Of a stretch of DNA of 64,000 bases, positions 47,176-57,200 are shown piece after piece (the first letter of the stretch is position 1; every line of letters starts with the position of its first letter). The DNA is taken from the NCBI GenBank assembly GCA_022828595.1, contig JAKGHH010000002.1:80510383-80574382 (forward strand), read 5' to 3'. The DNA is from Nelumbo lutea (taxonomy: Eukaryota > Streptophyta > Magnoliopsida > Proteales > Nelumbonaceae). A program made the translations under genes and the position numbers. The notes under the pieces are model-generated. The model searched no databases and was not told the DNA's origin. It saw nothing but the letters and a program-made list of their open reading frames with translations.

Positions 47176-48094
47176 GTAAGTTAAAATTGGGTTAATAGAT
47201 TCCCCTTTTCTTTATTTCGTTTGTGTGTTCATAATCACTATAACCTACCTTTGACTTTCTCAGCAGTTAGATATTTGAAACAAGTGGTGGTTGATTCATC
47301 GAAACTTGAAATCCCATTTAGTTATATTTGGCAGTTAGAACTAAAAGATGCTTTATAACTCAATTTTATTTCATCCACTTGGTGCTTGAATCCCGAAAAC
47401 TAGAAACCAGAAATCAGGCTGAATGTTCATTGAGTTAATTGAAATCACTTAGCAGTAAGCACTTTCTAGTTTCCATACTTTGAATGCTGGAACATGCCTC
47501 CTTTTCTGATCAGTAATTGGAAGGCCCTCTTCCTCCTCCTTGCACAAATATAACAAAAGAAAGTGTGCAATTAATTAATGAGCATATGCAATTGCAACTT
47601 GTTTAAATCTCAACATTAGGACAAGCTCTTTGTAGTAATAGCATCGAATGCATCAAAGTTTAGTTTATGCTAATAAGTCATTTTCTCTAATTAACTTTAA
47701 AAAGTCAGAAATCATTGCTATCCAAAACTGGTCTTTGGAAGATTTAAATAGCCAGTAAATTCTTGGGATCTCCAAAAAAGGCAAAGTGATATATTGTGTT
47801 ATATACCGGAAGTATTCATTTGGCAAGAGAGAAAAGCAAAGTGTTTTTAATAACAAGAAGATGCAAAGGGATGAAGTACTTAGGAATATCCTCCAGTATC
47901 AGTGGTAAAGGCTTCATTGAAGCAGGTAAGGGATGATAGCACATGCAATCAAGGGATCAAATGTCTTGATATAGAGGGCAATGTTGTTCTTCAAAGGAAC
48001 AACAATGTTTTCTAGTTGAAGAAGTGTTAACTGGAAGGATTGGTGCCAATTTGGTAACGGATCCAATAGGATTAACTGATTAGGTAAATCTTAT
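47176..48094. other. Intergenic or former intron, nothing recognised
   Basis: AT-rich. The next fimbrin exon that would be expected does not appear. A weak open frame on the minus strand (47665-47856) has no recognisable similarity. Confidence 0.45.
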
Positions 48095-48538
48095 TTGATG
48101 CATGTTACTAAGGTTTTTTCGTGGTTAAAAGAGGGACTTGTTGAGACTGGACCCAGCAATAAATATAAGAGACTTTTTTCAAGGAAGGTTGGTTCTAGAG
48201 CTAAGAATCATAAGGTTCTTATTGATATTAACTCTAGTGATCAAATTAACGTTTTATGCACTCGTGGGTTTATTGGATACGTGATCCCGCCATTCAGAAG
48301 TGACCACATTGGCATTTCGACAAAAACACTAATATTAACGGGTGTTCAGCCGAACAAACCCGGTTTAACCACCCGCAAAAGGACAAAATTCAAAAACCGG
48401 GCTTCTTTCAAAAGTTTTAAGGTCATTCGAACTCTCCCCTCCCCATCTCTTGTCCTCGTCTTCTTCGAGCCCCAACCCGAGCATCCTGTTGGCCATTCAC
48501 CACACACAGGCGCGTTGGACTGTGGAACAGAGTGGTGA
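48095..48538 (+). CDS. Unidentified 147-codon open frame
   Basis: MMHVTKVFSWLKEGLVETGP at the start, basic overall (many Lys and Arg in residues 20-60 and 115-135), and a Pro-rich end (LPSPSLVLVFFEPQPEHP). No domain, signal peptide or membrane segment is recognised. The C-terminal half overlaps CT-rich sequence that looks like a 5' leader. Length is above chance for this composition, but there is no other support for a gene; it may be an exon remnant or chance frame. Confidence 0.2.
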   Translation: MMHVTKVFSWLKEGLVETGPSNKYKRLFSRKVGSRAKNHKVLIDINSSDQINVLCTRGFIGYVIPPFRSDHIGISTKTLILTGVQPNKPGLTTRKRTKFKNRASFKSFKVIRTLPSPSLVLVFFEPQPEHPVGHSPHTGALDCGTEW

Positions 48539-48659
48539 GAGGGAATTCTAAGAATGTCCGAACATAAAAGAGGGACTCTATCATAATACAAGGTATGATT
48601 TGATAATTTAGAATATGACGAAAGTGTCCCTTACATAACTGTTTAATTTATATGACAAG

Positions 48660-49836
48660 TAGGGGTGTACATTCGGTTTGGTTCGGTTCAAACCGATGAC
48701 CTAACCCACTATTTAGTTTGGTCATATCCCTTAATTGAACCGAATGAAAGAGGGTTTAAACTGAACCAATCCATACCGTATTTAAAAAATAAAAGGACTG
48801 AGTTAGTAGAAAAAGGGAAAAATCAAACAAGAGTTAGTAATTAGTAATTACTCTTTGATAGTTTGACTCCTAACCCAACTCGGGCACTCCAATGTGGTTG
48901 TCTTTTGTGTTTCCCACTTACTAGTTACTACTAGTTACTAAATACTAATTACTAAAGTAGTAATTAATTTAAATTAGTGTTCTTATTTAGTATTGATACT
49001 AACAAAAATTCCGATTGGGCTCAATGCCTAAAGGGAGATTTAAGAAAAAGAGTAATATATAAAACAATAATTAAATAAATTAAGGGAAAATTCTTAATTA
49101 GCACTGTATACTTTGGGCTTAGTGTCACTTTGGACCCCAAACTTTAAAACGTGACAACTCAATACCTGAACTTTCAAAATGTGTCAATCCAATACCTGTC
49201 GTTAACCAGCCCATTAAACAGTCGTTAAGTGGCATTTAAAAAGACATAAACACCCTTTGAGTGTCATCCAATTGTCTTTAGCAACCATCCAAACGTTGAC
49301 AAAAAATGAATAGTCTCAAATCATTGTCTCTTCTATTCATGAAAGTTGGGGTCATGTCTTAGTGGGCATTATAGTGACCCCAACTTTCTTGAATAGAAGA
49401 GGCAAGGATTTGGCACTGTTCATTATTTTATCAACATTTGGATGGTTTATAAAGAGATTTAGATGACACATGAAGGGCATTTGTGTCTTTTTAAATGCCA
49501 CTTAACGCATGGTTAATGGTAGGTACTGGATTGGCACGTTTTGAAAGTTCGGGTACCGAATTATCATGTTTTAATGTTTGGGGAGTAAAATGACACTAGG
49601 ACTAAAGTACAAGGTAGTAATCGAGAATTTTTCCTTAAATTAGTGAAACATAATACAATTAATATAAATAAATAATTATATAATATACAATTTTATATAG
49701 TATAGTAGTTTGGTTTTCTATTTGATTTTATTAAATTTTTAACACATCAAAAACCGAACCAAACCAATACCTGAATTAGCTTATTCAGCTTGGTTCAGTT
49801 CAGTTTTTTATTTTTTATCCAAATTTGAACACCCCG
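48660..49836. mobile_element. hAT-like non-autonomous element (MITE) with TAGGGGTGTACA end
   Basis: The left end TAGGGGTGTACATTCGG (48660) and right end CAAATTTGAACACCCCG (49820-49836) are inverted near-copies at GGGGTGTNCA. Next to the ends lie GGTTTGGTTCGGTTC and its counterpart GCTTGGTTCAGTTCAG in opposite orientation, a common layout for plant hAT MITEs. A candidate 8 bp duplication (ATGACAAG / TTTCCAAG) matches at only five of eight sites. The fold-back element 49083-49635 is inside it. No coding sequence. Confidence 0.6.
49083..49635. mobile_element. 553 bp fold-back MITE, nested in the hAT-like MITE
   Basis: Almost the whole length is one imperfect inverted repeat centred near 49360. 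AGGGAAAATTCT at the left and AGAATTTTTCCT at the right are the ends. Inner matches include CTTTGG/CCAAA-type blocks, GAACTTTCAAAA/TTTTGAAAGTTC, AAAAAGACA/TGTCTTTTT and GAAAGTTGGGGTCA/TGACCCCAACTTTC. TAAATTA directly flanks both ends (49076-49082 and 49636-49642) as target duplication. Long terminal inverted repeats suggest a Mutator-like or fold-back origin; family is inference. The RNA could form a very long hairpin. Confidence 0.85.
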
Positions 49837-50340
49837 CTTTCCAAGGGAGAGGATTAGAGGTGTAAATCGAGCTGTTCTGGGCCGTAACAAGATTTTGGAC
49901 CAGACCTGCACACGGGCCGTGCTGGGCACAACACAATCATGTGGATCATGCTGGGTCGAGGGTTTCAGGTCCATAGGCCTGCACGACATAGCCCAACAAG
50001 TAGCACAACCTACAAGCCCGCAATGGATTGAGTGTAGCCCATTCGAGAAACTAGCCGTTGGGGCCCTTGGCCCCCCCCCAACAGCTAGTTTCAACTTTTT
50101 TTCAAGGGGCTTTTACAGACATACCACCTCAATAAACAACTATAAGCCTATAAATAGCTAGTTTGGGACAATAATGCCCCTTCAATAACTATATCCTATA
50201 ATTATACACCAACTAGTTTCAGACATTTGGGGCATTTGGGTAAAGTGATAGATACTTTACAATAACCAAAATACCCCTCTCAACAACTAAAAAATTGCTA
50301 GTATTTAGGGTACTTTAGGCAATTGAATTATTTTCAATTC

Positions 50341-50350
50341 CTATAAATAA
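50341..50350 (+). promoter_or_regulatory. Probable TATA box of the hAT remnant
   Basis: CTATAAATAA in a stretch followed by CTCCACTATTCTCACCACACC, a leader-like, C/A-rich sequence. About 290 bp upstream of the BED-finger frame. Confidence 0.45.
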
Positions 50351-50632
50351 CCCTATCCTCCACTATTCTCACCACACCAATTTAGCAATTATTTTCTCAA
50401 TTCTCATACTCTCAGTTTCATCTCATACAATCACATATTGTCATACACTTAGCAATTTAGGAGGCTTTGAGGCTTCAACCGTTAAAATCAAGTTGAGATT
50501 CTAAACTGGTAATCTGATCATGCAAGTAATTGCAATTAAATAAATTTTTATTTGTTAGAATTAAAAAAAAAAATGGTTGGCTTCTCCTCCTGAAACCAAT
50601 TCCCTAACATTAAGTTCACTAGCCTAATTTAG

Positions 50633-50869
50633 CAAATATTTAAAATAGATGAAATTGAGGGGAAGAGAGAAAGAGCCATTTGCCAAAAATGTAGGATTGG
50701 CTTTAACTTTAGTAGCAAGGGTAGCATTGGGCACTTGGATAGACATTTGCTCTTCTATGAGAAACAAGAAAAATACATCTACTTCAAAGATTATTTGTTA
50801 GATGTTAAGGATGAATTACAAGGCAAAGGAGGTCATGACACTACTACACTTGATGGAGCACATGATTAA
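50633..50869 (+). CDS. hAT transposase BED zinc-finger fragment
   Basis: A 78-codon frame, opened by a TAG at 50630 and without its own ATG, reads GKRERAICQKCRIGFNFSSK, then GSIGHLDRHLLFYEKQEK. The C-x-x-C (50681-50692) and H-L-x-x-H pattern is the BED-type DNA-binding finger at the N-terminus of plant hAT transposases, where it binds element ends. It would need splicing from an upstream exon for a start. The frame ends GGHDTTTLDGAHD and TAA, without the catalytic domain. In the second copy (about 23390-23610) the frame is broken by small insertions. Confidence 0.7.
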   Translation, partial: QIFKIDEIEGKRERAICQKCRIGFNFSSKGSIGHLDRHLLFYEKQEKYIYFKDYLLDVKDELQGKGGHDTTTLDGAHD

Positions 50870-51961
50870 AGTCATGGAGATGGAGTAATTTTTTCAATTT
50901 TATTTAAATTATTTGTTATTTTTTCAACAATGTAATTTTTTATTTTCAATTTATAATTTTTATATTTTAAATGAAATAAAATTCCTATTTTTTTACAATT
51001 TGTTATCCATTTTGTATTTTGGTAAACATTTTTTTTCATTTCTTTGCTATATTTTTTGTTTTTTCAATTTGTTCCCAAACGAAAGTTAAGTATTTTAGTT
51101 TTACTTAGCAAAAAAAATAAAAAAACAAAATAAAATGTCAAAATGACAACAAGAAAAATTAGTATGGGCCTTTTTGGCCCGATTCGGCCCAGGCGCAAAG
51201 CCCGACCCATATTCCCAATCGGTACGACTTGTAGCTCGCTTGTCCCAAACCTGCACGGGCTCAAGTTGTGGGTCGTGTCGGGCTAACCCCACAAATTATC
51301 CCAAGGGAGGGAAGCACGGTCTGGCTCGGCCCACAGGCCAACATGACACAATCTGCTCTTTGTGTGGTCTACATGCAGACAGTGCCATGCTGGCCCAACA
51401 TGACCCAATTTACACCTCTAGTTAGAGGATACTAAGCTTCATGCAACAATGTTGTTGTTTGCAACATACAATCTTGACCACAAATCTGTAATCATTTGTA
51501 TCAAGACTTTGTCTTTCTAGTTTCAAGGGTCAATTCCAAAATTTTCACCATCCAATTCATTAACCATTGCATACCCCAAAAAAAGTTGTTTGATCACTCA
51601 GTTTTTTTTTTTTTTTTGGGAAAAGGTGAAAACAACTTCGAAACCAAGCTTTTTGATCACTTAGTTTAATTTTATAGATTTCAACCCTTTAGGCATGAAG
51701 TTTGGAAGATGAACTTTAAGTAAAAAAAACCCTTGAAAAAGGGAACAAATTGAGATTATCATAAAACACTAAGACTAGATGTATAATACTAAACAAATCA
51801 TAAGTGCCATTAACTTGTTTAGGTTATCTACGCATATCAGAACTTAGATTTTCAAGTTGCAAATGCGAACTTGCATATGTAAAATCACAACACATCCCCC
51901 ACCACCACTAGAATAAAGATAATAAAACAAAAAGAAATTCTCCGAATGAAGTTGGAAAAAT

Positions 51962-51967
<6 letters not shown>

Positions 51968-52011
<44 letters not shown>

Positions 52012-52020
52012 GTATATACA
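51968..52020. repeat. (AT)n microsatellite
   Basis: About 50 bases of AT units broken by two TATGTA steps; the counterpart in copy 1 has only about a dozen bases. Confidence 0.92.
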
Positions 52021-52973
52021 TATACATACCTACATATCAGACTAGATGCACAGTCAACACATCAGACCATGTTGACGTGGCACTGTCTTACCCGTTGGAC
52101 CTAGACGCTCGAAACCAGTGACCAATGACCCAAAGGAAAAAGCGTTTTAGCTTTCGGGTCGGTTTTTAAAACATTACCTTTTTTCCTATTTTGAAACACT
52201 GGTAGATTTTTTTCCTTCGGTCCTCAATCATGAAAATCCACATTTGAGGTTGATGGAACAGGAAAATCAAGGTATAGTGTCATACTCTCTACTCACTTGG
52301 ATTCCAAGGTTAAAACCTTTTGCAAACCTTTTCCATAAAATAATATATACTACTTTAAAATAATAAAATTACATTTATTATTGGGACAAGATAGGTACAT
52401 CCTATCCCACACCTCACTAAACACATTAGTGACCCTAAAAATAGTCTCCGGAAGAGAGAGAGAAATAGTTTGTTAGGAAAATAATTAATTAATTAAAGAA
52501 TTCAATAAATTAAGTAAATAGAAATGTATGGATAATAATTTACTTAATTTTATAAAATAGATAAACCAATAATTAACTTTAACAAAAAAATTTAAATAAA
52601 TATTCACTTGTGATTGGTGCAAGACAAGTCCAAGCTATCCCCAACCAAACTTACATCATTGACAATCGTAAATATTGGTCACAGGTTGAATTAAATAAAT
52701 AAAACTTTATGGAGAATAATTTATTTAATATATTAAAATAAATAAATGAATAATTTAATTTAGTCAAATAAATAAATAAATTTTTAGTTACTATTGGGAC
52801 AAGACATGTATAGCCTATTCGACACCATAACTAATCCATTGTTCATAAACTAAATCATTAATTAGATGAATAATTTAGTTAGGTAAATAAACAAAACCTA
52901 AGGATAATAATTTACTAACTTTAGGAAAAATAAATAAATATCCAAACTATCTAGATCTAAACCCAATCCATTG

Positions 52974-52976
<3 letters not shown>

Positions 52977-53023
<47 letters not shown>
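52977..53023. repeat. (GA)n microsatellite
   Basis: About 23 uninterrupted GA units, starting right after CATTGACAA of the degenerate repeat; shorter GAGAGAGAG runs occupy the matching position of neighbouring copies (52454, 53302). Confidence 0.95.
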
Positions 53024-53027
<4 letters not shown>

Positions 53028-53690
53028 ATTTGTTTATAAACTAAAATAATTTAGTAAGTTCAGTAAATATTTTTTAACTTAATAACATAACTATATAAGT
53101 AATTATGTGAGAAAATGAGAGAAACAAAGAATTTCCTCACCATGATTCTGGTTCTATATGAACTTTAGGCTTATGCTCAAAATGTAAACCTGAAGTTCAA
53201 CCTGGACTCAGACTTGCGCATAAATATGTTCTATTGATCCCGTTAATAATTTTAATCCAAGCTGAGACCTAACCAACTAATAGCCCTAAATATTAGGCTT
53301 AGGGAGAGAGATTGAAATAACTAAATAGTTAAATAAATTTTTAATTACTTGAATAATTTAGTAAATTAAAAAATAGAAATCTATGGATAATATTTTACTT
53401 AATTTTGTAAAATAAACAAATCAACAATTTAATTTAATAAAATAACTAAATACTCATTTATTATTGGGTGTCGGGTTGAATCAAGTAAATAAAAATTTAT
53501 ACATAGGACTTTATCTAATGTATTTAAATATATAAATGAATAATTTAGTTTAGTAAAATAAAAAAAAATCATTAATTATTGGGATGGGACAGATACATGC
53601 TATACCCCACTAGACCAAACTCATTGATAACCCAACAAATAAGGATCCAAAGAAAGAGAAAAATAAATTATTAACTAATTTATTAAACTA

Positions 53691-53693
<3 letters not shown>

Positions 53694-53747
<54 letters not shown>
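53694..53747. repeat. (AT)n microsatellite
   Basis: About 26 uninterrupted AT units within the AT-rich degenerate repeat zone. Confidence 0.95.
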
Positions 53748-53749
<2 letters not shown>

Positions 53750-54235
53750 GACTCAATTCATTTAGTAAAATAATAAATAAATATCCAATCTATCTAAAAC
53801 TAAGCCTGGCCCATTGATAACCCGAAATATTAGACTCAAGGAGGGAAAGATATAGTGAAATAATTTTTTGATAAAATTAAATCGTTTAGCAAAATAAATA
53901 AATAAATATTTTTAACTTACTAAATTAAATATATAAATAAATTGGTGAGGAAATAAGAGAGAAATAAACAATCACACTTTCTTCGTCGAGCTCAACTCAA
54001 GAGATAGGTCTAATGGTTGGGTTGGGCTTAAAGCTAGGCTTCAATATATTCTATTGAATAAAGACAAAGTCCAACCCAAACTTGGCACCGCCTATGAACA
54101 AGTTTAATCCCAACATCCTTAACTTGTTAATAAATGATTAATTAATGAAGTCAATTAGATAATTAAATAAATAGAAATCTATGGATAATAATTTACTTAA
54201 TTTTGTACAATATATAATTAAATAATTTAATTATA

Positions 54236-57200
54236 TAGGATGGATTGTTTTGAATGATCCAGGTTTATTGGTTTTATTTTACTTTGAATAGGTATAATTC
54301 CTTCTTTTGAAGGAGTTGCGTTGATTTCCTAGTTTATCAAGCCATGCTATTTTCGTTTAAAATAGAATAGAGGGTTTAGTGTTCTTTTATGCTCGGCTTG
54401 TGATGCAGGATTTGACTGGTGGTCGATTGGATGGTATGAATAGTTTTGGATATGGTGTATAGTTGGTTCTATCTTGGTTTGCCTTGACTCAGTTTCAAGG
54501 GATTCGGATGATTGCCCTACTGTAGATATATATCAGATGTGTACCGGATTCGTTAAGCTATGCTGGGTTGGACTCATTTGTATCTCTGGGGAGGTTTCGT
54601 TGAATGTGAGTACTCTAAAATTATTAGCATCTAGTTACAGTATTGTTGAATTTGATTTATCTCTGTCTTCATAGGCATGTCGGTCAAGATAATCTTGGTT
54701 TTTCAGGAATGATTTCAGCTATGTTTTGCTTCGATGGTTTTGATGTGGCAATGTGTTGATATCCTTGATTGGGCTGACAGTGTGTAATTTTTTTTGTTCT
54801 AATTTGTACTACTAGCTATGTTTGGTTTCGTTTGGTGTCTGTTGTGTTGGATTCGATTGGGATTGTTCTTTTTAAGATTTTGGGAATCATTATAATTTAT
54901 AGGTTGCAGCTGATAATTTGATAACATTGGTTTTGGACAACCCTTGGCTTTGAGTTATTGTAAGTGGTTTAAATAATTATGGATTTGAATAATGAAACTG
55001 CTTTATATTGTTGTTAGAAGACAAGGTGGGTTTGTTTGAAAAGAGGAATTTTTTGCCGCTAGTGGGGATTAATTTGAATCAGCTTGTATGGCTTTTATTG
55101 CCGCTTATGAATTCTGAGTGAGTTGATTTAGTTTATCTTGATATAATGGGTTGTTTCAAGTTAGAATAGTAAGTTTAGATTTGTAATATGCTTCTCTCTT
55201 ACTGGTTGAAAGAACCGTATAAAGTTTTTGCTTTCATTTGTTTAATTTGTTTAACAGAATTGTTTGGATTGATCCTATTTTATTTGCTATTATTTTCTTT
55301 TTTTTTAATAGCTTTCTTTTAATTTTCTAAACGAGTTGAGTTCATTTTCTACTTTCTCTAAATATGCTAAGTCAGTCGGTTTAGCGTAGTAATATGCTTG
55401 GTTCTTGTTATGTAAAACGATTATGTGTTGTTTTTTCTTTGATTTTTTTGAGATTTATATAGGTAGGATTTTTCAGAATGATCCAGGTTTGATGGTTTTA
55501 TTTTATATTGAGTAGGCCTCACTTCACGTTTTTAACATAGTTTAGTTGATTTCCTAAATTATCTTGGCATGCTAGTTTCGATTGAATTTGAATAGAGGGT
55601 TTGGTGATCTATTTGCCTGGTCGGTGGTTAGGTACTTGATAGGAGGCCGATTGGATGCTAGGGCTTGGTTTGTCTTGGATATTGTGTAGTTGGTCTCTAC
55701 CTAGGATTGGCTAGTCCCGTTCATGGGATTTGAATGAATGCCTTTAATTAAACCATAGTTATATCAGACGTGCTCTAGATTGGTTGAGCTTTATTGAGAG
55801 ATTTCTTTGAAAGTGAGTATTATAAAGTTGTTAGCATTTAATCACAAATTTGTCGAGTTTGACTTATCCTTGTCTTGATAGGTAGGTCGGTTTGGATAAT
55901 CTTGGGTTGTTTGGATTGATATTTGCTTCGATGGTTTTAATTTGGCAATGTATCGGTGTCCTCAATTGGATTGGTTAATGAATGACAGATTGGGCCGGCA
56001 ATGTGTGATTGTATAGGTTCTACTTTGCATTGGCCATGTTTGGATTCGTTTGGACTCCGTTGTAATGGATTTGGTTTGGACTCATTTCTATGTTGCAACT
56101 GATAATTTGATAATATCTTTTGGTTGTTAATAACCTTTTGGTTTGAGTGATTATAAGTTGTTTGGATAATTATGGATTTGAATAATGAAACCTCTGTATA
56201 TGCTTTTAAACGGACAAGGAGAGTTTGTTTGATATAAGGACGTTTTATGTAGCAAGTGGGGATTAGTTTGAATGTATTTGTATGGTTTTTTGTGGAACTT
56301 ATAATTTTGAGTGGGTGGATTTAGTTTATTAAAACATGGTTCGTTTAAAATGTTTGTTTTAATCTTATATATGATTTGTGTTTATTTTCTACTTTATCGA
56401 AATATGATGGGCTTGTTTAAGTCGGTTAGTTTAGAGTAGAAATAAGCTAGGTTCTTGTTGGTTAAAATGATTAATTTCTTACATTTGCTCTGATTTGTTT
56501 TAAGTTATATAGGATGGATTGTATTGAATGATCCAGGTTTATTGGTTTTATTTTACGTTGAATAGGTGTAATTCCATCTTTTGAAGGAGTTGCCTTGATT
56601 TCCTAGTTTATCAAGCCATGCTATTTTCGTTTAAAATAGAATAGAGGGTTTAGTGTTCTTTTATGCTCGATTGTGATTCAGGATTTGACGGGTGGTCGAT
56701 TGGATGGTTTGAAAAGTTTGGGATATGGTGTATAGTTGGTTCTGTCTTGGTTTGCCTTGACTCAGTTTCAAGGGATTCGGAAGATTGCCCTACCGTAAAT
56801 ATATATCAGATGTGTACCGGATTCGTTAAGCTATGCTGGGTTGGATTCATTTGTATCTCTGGGGAGGTTTCGTTGAAAGTGAGTACTCTAAAATTATTAA
56901 CATCTAGTTACAGTATTCTTGAATTTGATTTATCTCTGTCTTTATAGGTAAATCGGTCAAGATAATCTTGGTTTTTCTGGAATGATTTCAGCTATGTTTT
57001 GCTTCGATGGTTTGGATGTGGCAATGTGTTGATATCCTTGATTGGGCTGATAGTGTGTCATTTTTTTTGTTCTAATTTGTACTACTGGTCATGTTTAGTT
57101 TCGTTTGGTGTCTGTTGTGTTGGATTCGATTGGGATTGTTCTTTTTAAGATTTTGGGAATCATTATAATTTATAGGTTGCAGCTGATAATTTGATAACAT

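Larger units (their letters stand above)
49855..51420 (+). mobile_element. hAT transposon remnant with BED-finger exon
   Basis: Ends TAGAGGTGTAAATCGAG (49855) and the inverse CCAATTTACACCTCTA (to 51420) share 13 bases. Subterminal GGGCC/CGGGC words on both sides are typical of hAT. AGAGGAT occurs next to the left end (49848-49854) and again three bases past the right end (51424-51430), a possible disturbed target duplication. Inside: a TATA box at 50341 and an open frame with a BED zinc finger (50633-50869). The catalytic and dimerisation parts of the transposase are missing, so it is non-autonomous. Its right half is repeated at 23228 onward. Confidence 0.78.
50523..52451 (+). repeat. Duplicated segment, copy 2 (matches 23228-25206)
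   Basis: Same orientation as copy 1. Starts inside the hAT remnant and extends about 1.03 kb past its right end, to GTCTCCGG at 52444-52451. The hAT frame is intact only in this copy. The (AT)n run at about 51968-52020 is much longer here than in copy 1 (24764-24775). Sequence after GTCTCCGG differs between copies: satellite in copy 1, GA-rich then AT-rich DNA here. Confidence 0.9.
52452..54235. repeat. AT-rich degenerate repeat zone between duplicated segment and satellite
   Basis: A motif like ATTGGGACAAGAYAGGTACA-(N)-CCTATCCCACACC-(N)-CATTGATAACCC recurs with changes near 52375, 52607, 52790, 52940, 53460, 53577 and 53790. Between copies lie AAATAAATAATTTAGTTTAGTAAAATAAAT-like runs. A longer repeat is visible too: 53090-53290 resembles 53930-54130 (GAGAGAAA.AA, then a GGCTTAA/GGCTTA stretch and TATTCTATTGA), spacing about 840 bp. 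No coding sequence. Confidence 0.7.
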
